A DNA stretch of 64,000 bases, taken from contig NZ_JADBEK010000001.1 of assembly GCF_014873145.1 (NCBI RefSeq), positions 9,672,001-9,736,000 of the forward strand, given 5' to 3'. A program made the translations under genes and the position numbers. The stretch comes from Nonomuraea angiospora (lineage in GTDB: Bacteria > Actinomycetota > Actinomycetes > Streptosporangiales > Streptosporangiaceae). A model generated the notes under the pieces. That model was not told the origin of the DNA, ran no database searches, and saw only the letters and a program-made list of their open reading frames with translations. This document shows positions 1-9,667 of the stretch, in pieces (the stretch's first letter is position 1; each line of letters begins with the position of its first letter).

Positions 1-2
1 CG

Positions 3-2300
3 AACCGCTCGTTCTTCCAGATGGCCACCGGCTCGACCATCCACGGCAAGCAGATCATCAAGGCGACGCTGCGCACGTACGAGACGTGGTCGTACTCATG
101 CAGCGCCCGCAAGGTGGAGGCCTGGGGGACCGGCGCGATCAGCAAGAGCACCACCTGGAGCAACCCGCCGGCGAAGACCAGGTTGCTCTCCACGGTGAAC
201 GTGGCCAAGGGCTATGGCACGGGGTCCTGCGCGCCCGGCGGCGTGGAGTTCGACGTCACGTCGTGGGCCGCCGACGCCGCCGCCAAGAAGTGGAGCTCCA
301 TGACCATCGGTCTCTATGCCACCAGCGAGACCGACCTGTACGCCTGGAAGAAGTTCAAGAACAACCCGGTCGCCGTCATCGAGTACAACTCGATCCCGTC
401 CGACCCGGTGGCCGCCGACGCCTGGTCGGACCCGGGCGGCCCCTGCGTCTCCGGTGACGGGCGGCCGGTCATCAGCACGGCCAGCCCCAAGCTGTGGGCC
501 AAGCTCAAGGACACCGACAACTCGGTCAAGGGCCGCTTCGAGTGGTACAACGCCGCCGGGACGAAGACCGGCGAGTACGTCACCGCGACCGGTTCGTCCG
601 GCTCCGCCTACTACGCGACGATCCCGGTCAGCCTGTACGCGGACGGCGCGCTGATCCGCTGGCGGGTCCGGGCCGAGGACGGCAAGGCCAACAGCGCCTG
701 GAGCCCTTGGTGCGAGGCCACCGTGGACGCCACCGCCCCCGGCAGGGAGCCGGTCGTGACCTCGCCCGAGTACGCCGAGGAGGGCTGGAACGACGGCGTC
801 GGCCTGGCCGGCACCTTCAAGTTCGACCCCAACGGCGTCACCGACGTGGCCGCGTACGTCTACGGCCTGGACACCACGCCCAAGTCCGAGGTCGCGCCCG
901 CCGCGGACGGCACGGCCACGATCGCGCTCACCCCGCGCCACGACGGCCCCAACGTCCTGTCGGTGCGCAGCAAGGACCGCGCGGGCCAGCTCGGCCCGAT
1001 CCGCACCTACGTCTTCAACGTCAACAGCGGCAAGGGCCCGAACGGCCACTGGGCGCTGGACGAGGGCCAGGGCACCGTGGCCGCCGACGCCGCCAACGCG
1101 CACCCGGCGACGCTGTACGGGGCCACGTGGACGACCGGGAAGACGGGCATGGGGCTGCGCCTGGCCAACGCGTACGCGCAGACCTCCGGCCCCATCGCCG
1201 ACACCAGCCGCAACCTCACCGTCACCGCCTGGGCCCGCCTGACCGGCAACGCGGCCACCGCCACGGTCGTCACCCAGGAAGGCTCCAGGACCGGCGGCTT
1301 CACGCTCCAGTACTCCAAGTCCGACGACCGCTGGGCGCTGGTCCGCGCGAGCTCCGACGCCGACGGCGCCGCGACGGTCAAGGCCCTGTCGGCCGCCGCC
1401 CCGAGGCTGAACGAGTGGACCCACCTGGCCGGCGTCTACGACTCCGCCGCCGGCCAGATCTCCCTCTACGTCAACGGCAAGCTCGAATCCACGGTCGCCT
1501 TCACCCAGCCGTGGAACGCCACCGGGCCGCTCACCATCGGCCGCGGCAAGGTCAACGGAGCCGCGGCGGAGTCCTGGCCGGGCGACGTGGACGAGGTCCG
1601 CGTCTACGGCCGGGCCATGTTCGCCGACGAGGTCGCCGACCTGGTCAACAGCGCCGCCACGCTGGTCGGCCACTGGAAGCTGGACGAGGAGTCGGGCACG
1701 TCCGCCGCGGAGTCCTCGGGCCGCTCCACGGCCGCGACGCTGGCCGGGGGCGCGTCGTGGACGGACGGCTGGCTGGACGGCGCGCTCGCGCTCGACGGAG
1801 TCAACGGCTACGCCCAGACCACCGGCTCCGCCGTGAGCACCAGGTCGAGCTTCACCGTGGCCGCCTGGGTCCAGCTCGACTACCTGCCCACCGCCGACAC
1901 CGCCGCCGTGGCCCAGCCGGGCAGCCGGGCGGCCGGGTTCCAGCTCGGCTTCGACAAGGAACAGCAGCGGTGGACCCTCGGCATGAGGGCCGCCGACACC
2001 GACACAGCCACCCTCGTACGCACCCGTTCCGACGACATCCCCAATCCGCTGGAGTGGACGCACATCGCGGGCGTCTACGACGCGCTGGCCGGCGAGCTGC
2101 GCATCTACATCAACGGCCGGCTCTCGACCACCACCATCACGTCCCACGCGAGCGCGTGGAACGCCACCGGCCCGCTGCAACTGGGCCGGACCAAGACCGC
2201 GGGCGCCTTCACCGGCTACTGGCCAGGAGCCGTGGACGACGTCCGCACGTATGACGGCGTGCTGAGCGCCGAGCAGATCGCTCAGCTGGCCGCCCAGTAA
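3..2300 (+). CDS. LamG-domain surface protein, 5' end missing (window edge)
   Basis: The reading frame is open to the left edge, so the true start lies outside the window; 765 residues are visible. The N-terminal part (to about nt 400) resembles a DNRLRE-type beta-sandwich module: it ends in a stretch 'VEFDVTSWAADA' followed by an IEYN-type last strand. A linker with Ig/fibronectin-like character follows. Two concanavalin-A/LamG folds come next, starting near nt 1045 and nt 1665; each opens with a GHWxLDE motif and ends with a W-P-G-x-V-D-(E/D)-V-R-x-Y signature. Such proteins are extracellular, and carbohydrate or wall binding is inferred only. The next gene starts 51 nt downstream on the same strand and encodes an RHS protein, a pairing common in actinomycetes, so the two are probably co-expressed. 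Family assignment is firm; the ligand is unknown. Confidence 0.85.
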   Translation, partial: NRSFFQMATGSTIHGKQIIKATLRTYETWSYSCSARKVEAWGTGAISKSTTWSNPPAKTRLLSTVNVAKGYGTGSCAPGGVEFDVTSWAADAAAKKWSSMTIGLYATSETDLYAWKKFKNNPVAVIEYNSIPSDPVAADAWSDPGGPCVSGDGRPVISTASPKLWAKLKDTDNSVKGRFEWYNAAGTKTGEYVTATGSSGSAYYATIPVSLYADGALIRWRVRAEDGKANSAWSPWCEATVDATAPGREPVVTSPEYAEEGWNDGVGLAGTFKFDPNGVTDVAAYVYGLDTTPKSEVAPAADGTATIALTPRHDGPNVLSVRSKDRAGQLGPIRTYVFNVNSGKGPNGHWALDEGQGTVAADAANAHPATLYGATWTTGKTGMGLRLANAYAQTSGPIADTSRNLTVTAWARLTGNAATATVVTQEGSRTGGFTLQYSKSDDRWALVRASSDADGAATVKALSAAAPRLNEWTHLAGVYDSAAGQISLYVNGKLESTVAFTQPWNATGPLTIGRGKVNGAAAESWPGDVDEVRVYGRAMFADEVADLVNSAATLVGHWKLDEESGTSAAESSGRSTAATLAGGASWTDGWLDGALALDGVNGYAQTTGSAVSTRSSFTVAAWVQLDYLPTADTAAVAQPGSRAAGFQLGFDKEQQRWTLGMRAADTDTATLVRTRSDDIPNPLEWTHIAGVYDALAGELRIYINGRLSTTTITSHASAWNATGPLQLGRTKTAGAFTGYWPGAVDDVRTYDGVLSAEQIAQLAAQ

Positions 2301-2351
2301 ATCACTACCCACCCCAGTAAGTCCGATCTGCACCCCGACTGGGAGAGGTTC

Positions 2352-5300
2352 ATGGACCTGCCGAGTGAGTTAGACCTGCCCGAATCCCGCTGGAATCGAC
2401 CTCACGAACCCGACGAACCCGACAATCCCGACTCTTACTGGAACCGTTTCGTCAAGCCGAAGCCCGAGTCGCCCTGGCCTCGCAGACTCGCGGCGGTGCT
2501 TTCCATCGCCCTCGTCGTCCCCCTCACCTACGCCATGCCCGCGCAGGCCGCGTCCCGGCCGGCCCCCTCGGTGGAGAACGAGAAGCCGATCAAGGGCAAG
2601 AACGTCCCGGTCCTGCCCCCGATGGCCAATCCCGTCGAGAAACAGGCGTGGAAGGCGCCACCAGGGGTCGCCTGGCCCAAACCCCAGGCGGCGGAGCTGG
2701 GCGGCACCGGGGCGAGCACCCTGGCGGCGACCGGCTTCCCCGTGAAGCTGGCCCCGCAGAAGGGCGCCGCCGCCGCCAAGGCCGAGACCCCCGACCCCGT
2801 ACGCGTCGAGCTCGTAGACTCCAAGCTGCTCGGCCTCGCGATGCGCGTATCGCCCGGCCAGGGAGCGAGCCTCAAGGCCGCGTCCGGCAAGAAGACCCGC
2901 CTGCAGATCGACTACTCCGGCTTCCGCTACGCCTACGGCGGCGACTACGGCGCCCGGCTGCGCGTGGTCAAGCTGGAGGAGTGCGCCCTGACCGGGGCGG
3001 ACGGCTGCGCCGCCCCCCAGCCGGTCAAGAGCGAGAACGACTCGAAGGCGGGCACGCTGACGGCCGAGTTCGAGCCGGCAGGCCTGTACGCGGTCACGGC
3101 CGCCGCCTCGGGCCCGTCCGGCGACCACTCCGCCACCTCGCTCGCCCCGTCGGCGAGCTGGGGCGTCGGTCCCCAGACCGGTGACTTCAACTGGGACTAC
3201 GACCTGCGCACCCCTCCCGCGCTGGGCGGCGACGAGCCGGAGTTGTCGATCGACTACTCCTCCCAGAGCGTGGACGGTCGCACCGCCTCCACCAACAACC
3301 AGGCGTCCTGGGTCGGTGAGGGCTTCGAGCTCAACCCCAGCGGCTACATCGAGCGCCGCTACAAGTCCTGCATGGTCGACGGCAAGAAGACCGGCGACCT
3401 GTGCTGGGACGGGGAGAACGTCACCCTGTCGCTCGGCAACTCGGCCGTCGAGCTGGTCAAGGACGCCACGAGCAAGCAGTGGCGGCCCAAGCGCGACGAC
3501 GGCACCCGGATCGAGTACCTCACCGGGGCCACCAACGGCGACAACAACGGCGAGTACTGGCGGGTCACCGGTGCTGACGGCACCCAGTACACCTTCGGCC
3601 TGAACCGCCTGCCCGGCTGGGTCACCGGCAAGCCGGAGACCAAGTCGGTCCAGACGGTGCCGGTGTTCGGCAACAACAGCGGCGAGCCCTGCTACAACAG
3701 CACCCCGGCCAACGCCTGGTGCCAGCAGGCCTACCGGTGGAACCTGGACTACGCGGTGGACACCCACGGCAACGCCACCACGTACTGGTACGCCCAGGAG
3801 AAGAACTACTACGGCCGCAACATGAAGCCCGAGCTGGGCACCGTGTACGACCGCGCGGGCTACCTCACCCGCATCGACTACGGCTACCTGCAGAACGAGC
3901 TGTTCACCAAGGCTCCCGCCGCCCGCGTCGTCTTCGACGTGGCCGAGCGCTGCCTGCCCAGCGGCACCATCACCTGTGCCGCCGACCAGCTCAAGAAGGA
4001 GACCGCCAGCAGCTGGCCGGACGTCCCGTTCGACCAGATCTGTGACTCCGGAGTGAAGTGCACCGACCGCCTGGCGCCGACGTTCTTCACGCGCAAGCGC
4101 CTGGTCAAGGTCACCACGCAGATCGTCAACACCTCGGGCCAGTACACGTCGGTGGACTCCTGGACGCTCGAGCACCAGTTCCCCGCCTCGGGTGACGGCA
4201 TGAGCCCGGCGCTGTGGCTGGCGTCGATCCAGCAGACCGGTCACGTGGGCGGCACGATCACGCTGCCCAAGGTCACGTTCATCGGCGTCCAGCTGCCCAA
4301 CCGGGTGGACGCCAACGAGGGCCGCGCCCCGCTGGTCAAGTGGCGCGTGCAGGCCGTGAACAACGAGTCCGGCGGTGAGCTGCGGGTCAACTACTCCGCC
4401 GCCGACTGCAAGCCCGGCGACGTGCCCGCCGCCGACAAGAACGCCAGGCGCTGCTTCCCGCAGCGCTGGTCACCGCCGAACGAGGCTGAGGTGACCGACT
4501 GGTTCCACAAGTACGTGGTCACGCAGACGATGGAGGTGGACCGCGTCGGCGGCGCCCCCAACGTCGTCACCGACTACGAGTACCTGGACGGGACCGCCTG
4601 GCACTACGCCGAAAACGTCCTCGTCAAGCCCGAGCACCGCACGTGGTCGGAGTTCCGGGGCTACGGCCGGGTCCGGGTGCGCCAGGGCGACGGCCAGGAC
4701 ACCAAGCGCACGCTGACGGAGTTCCGGTACTTCCGCGGCATGCACGGTGACAAGCAGGCCGACGGCTCCAAGCGCAGCGCGCAGGTCACGGACTCCGAGG
4801 GCGTCAAGCTCGACGACCTCGACCAGCTCGCGGGCTTCGAGCGCGAGGAGATCGTCTACGACGGCGACGGCGGGTCCATCCTGAGCGCGACGCTCGAGGA
4901 GCCCTGGTCCGTCAAGACCGCCGAGTCCACGCAGAGCGGCGTCACCAAGGCCGCGTACGTGGTCGAGCCCAAGTCCATGGTCACCCGCACCGCGCTGGAG
5001 GGAGGCAAGTGGCGTCGTACCGGCGAGGAGCGCGAGTACGACACCAAGGGCCTGCTCACCCAGGTGGAGGAGAAGGGCGACCTGGCCACGACGGATGACG
5101 ACCAGTGCACCCGCTACACCTACGCCCGCAACGACAGCAGCTGGATGCTCGACTACACGAGCCGGATCCAGAAGGTCGCCGCCGGCTGCGGCACCGCCGT
5201 GTCCAAGCTGGCCGCCGGTGAGGTCATCTCCGACCAGAAGGTCCAGTACGACAACAAGGCGTACGGCCAGGCGCCGACCAAGGGTGACGTGACCACCGTC

Positions 5301-8300
5301 GAGAACACCGTCTCCGGGGACGGCGCGACGATCGTCGAGAGCACCCACACCTACGACGCCTACGGTCGCGAGACCAGCGAGACCGACGCGCTGGGCACCA
5401 AGTCGACCACCACCTACACCCCGACCGCGGGCGCGCCCCCGACGGAGATCAAGGAGGTCAACCAGCTGGGTCACGTCGAGCGCACCCTGCTCGAGCCGGC
5501 CTGGGGCGAGCCGTACGCCGAGATCGACGCGAACAACCGCCGCATCGACATGGAGTACGACGCGCTCGGCCGCCTGGTCAAGGTCTGGCAGCCCGACCGC
5601 AGCAAGGCGGCCAACCAGTCGCCCAGCACCGAGTACGCCTACACGATGCGCACCGATGGTCCGAGCTTCGTCACCACGAAGACGCTGAACGCGGACGGCA
5701 CCTACAGCGCGAGCCACGAGCTGTACGACGGCCTGATGCGCAAGCGCCAGACCCAGGAGCCCGCGCCCCGCGACGAGCAGACGCAGGACCCGGCGCTGCG
5801 TGACGGTCGCACGATCACCGACACCATCTACAACTCCCTCGGCGAGGCGGCGAAGTCGAACACCGGCTACTTCGCCACCGGGACGCCCTCCACCGACCTG
5901 TTCGGCGTGGCCGACGCGGACGTGCCCAACCAGGTCGTGGTGACCTTCGACGGCAGCGGTGACGCCAACGCGCAGATCCTCAAGGCGAAGGGCCAGGAGA
6001 AGTACCGGGTCAGCACCACGCAGCAGGGCGACCGGGTCCACATCACGCCGCCGCCCGGCGGCACCGCCACGACCCGCATCGGCGACGCCGACGACCGGCT
6101 CATCGAGCTGCGCCAGTACAAGGGCGCCACTCCGACGGGCGAGTACGAGTCCACCAAGTACACCTACGACCACGCCGGACGCCTGTCCACGGTGACCGAC
6201 GCGGCGGGCAACGTGTGGCGCCACCACTACGACATGCGCGGCCGCGAGATCAAGATGGAGGACCCCGACAAGGGCGTCACCACGATGACGTACAACGACG
6301 CCGACGAGCTGGTCACCACGACCGACTCGCGCGGCAAGACGTTGTACTACGTCTACGACGCGCTGGGCCGCAAGAAGGAGCTGCGCGACGGCTCCGCGAC
6401 CGGTCCGCTGCTCGCCGAGTGGCAGTACGACGCGCTGGCCAAGGGCCACATGAACGCCAGCATCCGCTACACGGGCGGACAGGCGTACAAGGCCGAGATC
6501 AACGCCATCGACACCGATTACCGCACGCTGCGCGAGACCGTCACCATCCCCGAGCGGGAGGGCAAGCTGGCGGGCTCCTACCAGCTCAACACCCGCTACA
6601 CGATCGACGACCAGGTCCAGTCCGTCAGCTTCCCGGCCGCGGGCGGCCTGGCGGAGGAGCAGGTCGTCTACACCTACGACGAGCTCAGCCAGCCGACCAA
6701 GGTCAGCGGCCTGTCGACGTACGTGACCGCGACCCGCTACTCCAAGCTGGGCGAGACCCTGCAGACGGAGCTGAGCACCGGAGGCAAGAAGACCTGGCTC
6801 ACCTACACCCATGACGAGGCCACCCGCCGGATGTCCAGGATGCAGGTGGACAGGGAGGGCGCCCCGGCGACCGACCTGGACCTCAACTACACCTACGACG
6901 CGGTCGGCAACATCACCAGGATCGCTGACAAGGGTGCGAGCGGCCAGGACACGCAGTGCTTCAAGTACGACCATCTGCGCCGGATGACCTCGGCGTGGAC
7001 GGCCACCGACGACTGCGCCAGCGGCAGCCCGCAGTCCGACAAGATCGGCGGCGTGGCCCCGTACGCGCTCAGCTACGAGTACGACGCCACCGGCAACCGG
7101 CTCAAGGAGATCAAGCACGCCTGGGGTGGCGCGGGTGAGACCACCCGTACCTCCACCTACCCGGCGGCGGGCGGCAAGCAGCCGCACGCGCTCCAGACCG
7201 TCGGGTCGGACCTCTTCGAGTACGACGCCGCGGGCAACACCACCAGGCGCAAGGTCGGCAACTCCGACCAGAGCCTGGTCTGGGACGCCGAAGGCAACCT
7301 GGAGTCGGTGACGGAGGCGGGCAAGACGACGTCCTTCGTGTACAACGCGGAGGGCGACCGGCTGATCCGCAAGACGCCGACCGACTCGACGCTCTACATC
7401 GACGACATCGAGTTGCGCTTCGACTTCGCCAAGGACGCCGTCGAGCAGACCCGCTACTACACCATCGGCGGCGAGCCCATCGCGGTGCGCACGCCGGACA
7501 ACCAGGTGTACTTCCTGGTCAACGACCACCAGGGCACCGCTCAGGCGGCCGTGAACGCAAGCACCGGTGAGCTGGCCGTACGCAGGACGACGCCGTTCGG
7601 CGAGAACCGGGGATCGCCACCGGCGTTCTGGCCGGGGCAGCGCGGATTCGTGGGAGGCACGCAGGATTCCACGACCGGGCTGGTCCACCTCGGGGCCCGC
7701 GAGTACGACCCCAAGAACGGGCGCTTCCTGTCGGTCGACCCCGTCATGGAGGAGCAGACCCCGCAGCAGCTCAACGCCTACGCCTACGCCAACAACAGCC
7801 CCGTCACCATGAGCGACCCCGACGGCCAGCTGTTCTGGTTCGTCGCGGCGGTCGTGGTGCGGGTCTCGGCGCAGATCATCGCCAGGAGGCTGGCGATGGC
7901 CGCCGCCAGGCGGGCCGCCATCGCGGCGGCGCGTGCGGCGGCGAGAAGGGCCGCCCTCGCGGCGGCACGGCGCCGGGCACTGGCGGAGGCCAGGCGGAGA
8001 GCCGCGGCCGAGGCCAAGAAGCGGGCCCTGGAGGCGGCGCGGAAGAAGGCCGCGGCCGCGGCCAGGAAGAAGCTCCAGGAACAGGCCAAGAAGAGGGCGG
8101 CCGAAAGGGCCAGGAAGGCGGCGACGGCACGGGCGCAGCGGCGGGCCGCGGCGGCGGCGAAGAGAGAGGCGCGGAGAAAGGCCGCTGAGCAGGCGGCGAA
8201 GCGCCGGGCCGCGGCGGCGGCCAGGACGCGCAACAGGCGGGCCGGCCGGGTCCCCAGCGGGATCCAGCGGGCACGGCAGCGTCCGGCGCAGCGTCCGACC

Positions 8301-8639
8301 AGCCACAGGGCGCAGCAGCGGCAGTCGCCGCCCAGGGACAGCCGGCAGCCGATGCAGCCACGGCCGAGTCAGATCTACCGCAACGACGGCTCGACTCAGC
8401 CGACGCAGTCCTACACCGTCTACCGCGACGGCCGGATGTATCCGGACGGACCGCCACCGGCGGCCCGGCCCGGCGGCTCCGGCCAGGGTGAGCGTCAGAT
8501 CTTCAGGCCGGAGAAGATCGAGCCCGAGAACACGAGGACGGGCACGATCGCCGAAGCCGGCTTCAAGGTCAACCAGTATCTCGACAAGAGCGGAATAGCC
8601 GACGCACTCGACATCATCATCTGGGGGCTGGGAGGTTAG
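2352..8639 (+). CDS. Secreted RHS/YD-repeat protein with Ala/Arg/Lys-rich C-terminal tail
   Basis: A 2,095-residue protein whose ATG lies 4 nt after the purine-rich GGGAGAGG. Residues 1-45 form a long charged N-region; residues 46-60 are hydrophobic and AQA at 64-66 is a likely signal-peptidase site. From about residue 990 onward there are many YD repeats (YxYDxxGRL type). The RHS core ends near residue 1825 with 'REYDPKNGRFLSVDP' and 'SDPDGQ'. The core normally encloses a variable C-terminal toxin. Here a short hydrophobic stretch is followed by about 150 residues made almost only of Ala, Arg and Lys (nt about 7870-8330), then a Pro/Gln/Arg-rich stretch and a final ~60 residues ending in a hydrophobic segment. 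I recognise no nuclease or deaminase motif in the tail, and no small immunity-like ORF follows. The family is certain; toxin activity is not established. Confidence 0.92.
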   Translation: MDLPSELDLPESRWNRPHEPDEPDNPDSYWNRFVKPKPESPWPRRLAAVLSIALVVPLTYAMPAQAASRPAPSVENEKPIKGKNVPVLPPMANPVEKQAWKAPPGVAWPKPQAAELGGTGASTLAATGFPVKLAPQKGAAAAKAETPDPVRVELVDSKLLGLAMRVSPGQGASLKAASGKKTRLQIDYSGFRYAYGGDYGARLRVVKLEECALTGADGCAAPQPVKSENDSKAGTLTAEFEPAGLYAVTAAASGPSGDHSATSLAPSASWGVGPQTGDFNWDYDLRTPPALGGDEPELSIDYSSQSVDGRTASTNNQASWVGEGFELNPSGYIERRYKSCMVDGKKTGDLCWDGENVTLSLGNSAVELVKDATSKQWRPKRDDGTRIEYLTGATNGDNNGEYWRVTGADGTQYTFGLNRLPGWVTGKPETKSVQTVPVFGNNSGEPCYNSTPANAWCQQAYRWNLDYAVDTHGNATTYWYAQEKNYYGRNMKPELGTVYDRAGYLTRIDYGYLQNELFTKAPAARVVFDVAERCLPSGTITCAADQLKKETASSWPDVPFDQICDSGVKCTDRLAPTFFTRKRLVKVTTQIVNTSGQYTSVDSWTLEHQFPASGDGMSPALWLASIQQTGHVGGTITLPKVTFIGVQLPNRVDANEGRAPLVKWRVQAVNNESGGELRVNYSAADCKPGDVPAADKNARRCFPQRWSPPNEAEVTDWFHKYVVTQTMEVDRVGGAPNVVTDYEYLDGTAWHYAENVLVKPEHRTWSEFRGYGRVRVRQGDGQDTKRTLTEFRYFRGMHGDKQADGSKRSAQVTDSEGVKLDDLDQLAGFEREEIVYDGDGGSILSATLEEPWSVKTAESTQSGVTKAAYVVEPKSMVTRTALEGGKWRRTGEEREYDTKGLLTQVEEKGDLATTDDDQCTRYTYARNDSSWMLDYTSRIQKVAAGCGTAVSKLAAGEVISDQKVQYDNKAYGQAPTKGDVTTVENTVSGDGATIVESTHTYDAYGRETSETDALGTKSTTTYTPTAGAPPTEIKEVNQLGHVERTLLEPAWGEPYAEIDANNRRIDMEYDALGRLVKVWQPDRSKAANQSPSTEYAYTMRTDGPSFVTTKTLNADGTYSASHELYDGLMRKRQTQEPAPRDEQTQDPALRDGRTITDTIYNSLGEAAKSNTGYFATGTPSTDLFGVADADVPNQVVVTFDGSGDANAQILKAKGQEKYRVSTTQQGDRVHITPPPGGTATTRIGDADDRLIELRQYKGATPTGEYESTKYTYDHAGRLSTVTDAAGNVWRHHYDMRGREIKMEDPDKGVTTMTYNDADELVTTTDSRGKTLYYVYDALGRKKELRDGSATGPLLAEWQYDALAKGHMNASIRYTGGQAYKAEINAIDTDYRTLRETVTIPEREGKLAGSYQLNTRYTIDDQVQSVSFPAAGGLAEEQVVYTYDELSQPTKVSGLSTYVTATRYSKLGETLQTELSTGGKKTWLTYTHDEATRRMSRMQVDREGAPATDLDLNYTYDAVGNITRIADKGASGQDTQCFKYDHLRRMTSAWTATDDCASGSPQSDKIGGVAPYALSYEYDATGNRLKEIKHAWGGAGETTRTSTYPAAGGKQPHALQTVGSDLFEYDAAGNTTRRKVGNSDQSLVWDAEGNLESVTEAGKTTSFVYNAEGDRLIRKTPTDSTLYIDDIELRFDFAKDAVEQTRYYTIGGEPIAVRTPDNQVYFLVNDHQGTAQAAVNASTGELAVRRTTPFGENRGSPPAFWPGQRGFVGGTQDSTTGLVHLGAREYDPKNGRFLSVDPVMEEQTPQQLNAYAYANNSPVTMSDPDGQLFWFVAAVVVRVSAQIIARRLAMAAARRAAIAAARAAARRAALAAARRRALAEARRRAAAEAKKRALEAARKKAAAAARKKLQEQAKKRAAERARKAATARAQRRAAAAAKREARRKAAEQAAKRRAAAAARTRNRRAGRVPSGIQRARQRPAQRPTSHRAQQRQSPPRDSRQPMQPRPSQIYRNDGSTQPTQSYTVYRDGRMYPDGPPPAARPGGSGQGERQIFRPEKIEPENTRTGTIAEAGFKVNQYLDKSGIADALDIIIWGLGG

Positions 8640-8654
8640 CCCCTACTGACCGGA

Positions 8655-8698
8655 CACCGGCGCGGGACCCTCACGGGTTCCGCGCCGGTGGCGTTTTC
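8655..8698 (+). terminator. Strong intrinsic terminator after the RHS gene
   Basis: Two 16-nt arms (8655-8670 and 8675-8690) around a TCAC loop pair at every position, one of them a G-T wobble. GCGTTTT follows. The hairpin starts 15 nt after the RHS stop codon. It also makes the in-frame ATG at 8688 unlikely as start of the next gene, since that codon lies inside the stem. Confidence 0.85.
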
Positions 8699-8747
8699 GG
8701 GTGCCATGTCCCTAGAATCTTGTTCGGTAATGACTCGAGGAGGCAGC

Positions 8748-9506
8748 GTGGGCGCGTTCGATCTCAGTGGGAAGCAGGCTCTGGTCACAGGGGCGTCGAA
8801 GGGGATCGGGCGGGGCATCGCGCTCGCCTACGCCGAGGCGGGGGCCGACGTGGCGCTCGTGTCGCGGTCGGCCGAGAGCCTGGCCGAGGTGGCCAAGGAG
8901 GTCGAGGCGCTGGGCAGGCGCGCGGTCGTCATCCCCGCCGACCTCACCGACCGCGACGCGGCCGCGGGGGCCGTCGCGGCGGCGATCGACGGGCTCGGGC
9001 ACCTCGACATCGTGGTCAACAACGCGGGCGGGTCCAACTTCCTCGTCGAGTTCAAGGACCTGCGGCTGTCGGGGTGGGACAAGCTGATGCGGCTCAACCT
9101 CGACTCGGCCATGATCGTCTGTCACACGGTCGCGCCCCACCTGCTGGAGCGGGGCGGCGGCACGGTCATCAACGTGGCCTCGGTGGCGGCGCTCGGCGCG
9201 CCCTTCCTCGCCCCGTACGCCGCCGCCAAGGCCGGGCTGGTGGCGCTGACCAAGACGCTGGCCGTGGAGTGGGCGCGGACGGGGGTGCGGGTCAACGCGC
9301 TGTGCCCCGGCTGGACGGCCACCGACCTCAACCGGAACCTCTGGGAGGACGAGACCTCCGGGGCCGCCACGGTCGCCACGGTGCCCATGCGGCGCTGGGG
9401 GACGGTGGCGGAGATGGCCCAGCCGGCCGTGTTCCTGGCCAGCCCGGCTTCCGCGTACATGACGGGCCAGGTGCTGTTCGTGGACGGCGGCGCCACCGCC
9501 ATCTAA
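8748..9506 (+). CDS. SDR-family NAD(P)-dependent oxidoreductase
   Basis: Classical short-chain dehydrogenase of 252 residues. The N-terminal cofactor motif TGASKGIG (GxxxGxG) is followed by NNAG, a catalytic Ser in 'NVASVAAL' and the YxxxK pair in 'YAAAK'. The Gly-rich end 'VLFVDGGA' is typical of 3-oxoacyl-ACP reductase-like members. I chose GTG at 8748 because CGAGGAGGC lies 3-4 nt upstream and the product then begins 'GAFDLSGKQALVTG', as SDRs usually do. The earlier in-frame ATG at 8688 sits inside a terminator hairpin. A TAGAAT at 8713-8718 may be the -10 box. The gene stands alone between the RHS locus and a hydrolase, so the substrate cannot be deduced. Both FabG-like reductase and sugar or alcohol dehydrogenase remain possible. 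Confidence 0.9.
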   Translation: MGAFDLSGKQALVTGASKGIGRGIALAYAEAGADVALVSRSAESLAEVAKEVEALGRRAVVIPADLTDRDAAAGAVAAAIDGLGHLDIVVNNAGGSNFLVEFKDLRLSGWDKLMRLNLDSAMIVCHTVAPHLLERGGGTVINVASVAALGAPFLAPYAAAKAGLVALTKTLAVEWARTGVRVNALCPGWTATDLNRNLWEDETSGAATVATVPMRRWGTVAEMAQPAVFLASPASAYMTGQVLFVDGGATAI

Positions 9507-9520
9507 TTGGGTACGCGATT

Positions 9521-9534
9521 ATTGGCCGGCCAAT
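9521..9534. promoter_or_regulatory. Perfect 14-bp palindrome in an AT-richer intergenic region
   Basis: ATTGGCCGGCCAAT reads the same on both strands. It lies in a 161-bp gap that is clearly richer in A+T than its surroundings and holds further ATTGG copies (9505-9509, within 9551-9560, 9574-9578). Either an operator for the hydrolase downstream or a terminator-like hairpin of the SDR gene would fit. No T-run follows it directly. Confidence 0.4.
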
Positions 9535-9654
9535 GCCAGCTTTATAGCCGACATTGGCGAAATGCCGCCTTTATTGGGAGCCTTTAGCGAAGCGGTCTCG
9601 GTTTTCGGCAGATATAGGCATACGACATTGAGTGCTTGCGGCCGTGAACCGGGC

Positions 9655-9660
9655 TACCGT
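9655..9660 (+). promoter_or_regulatory. -10 box TACCGT of a leaderless hydrolase gene
   Basis: TACCGT ends 7 nt before the GTG at 9668, the spacing expected if transcription starts at the start codon. No Shine-Dalgarno sequence precedes that codon. The same arrangement recurs at many genes in this window. Confidence 0.55.
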
Positions 9661-9667
9661 GTGGTCC

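Noticed and set aside
4470..8306. Open frame of 1,278 codons on the minus strand inside the RHS gene
   Set aside because: Antisense frames stay open in high-GC DNA. There is no domain or ribosome-binding site, and the plus-strand RHS repeats explain the sequence fully.
8688..8747. Earlier ATG for the SDR gene
   Set aside because: It lies inside the RHS terminator stem, and the GTG at 8748 has a good Shine-Dalgarno sequence.
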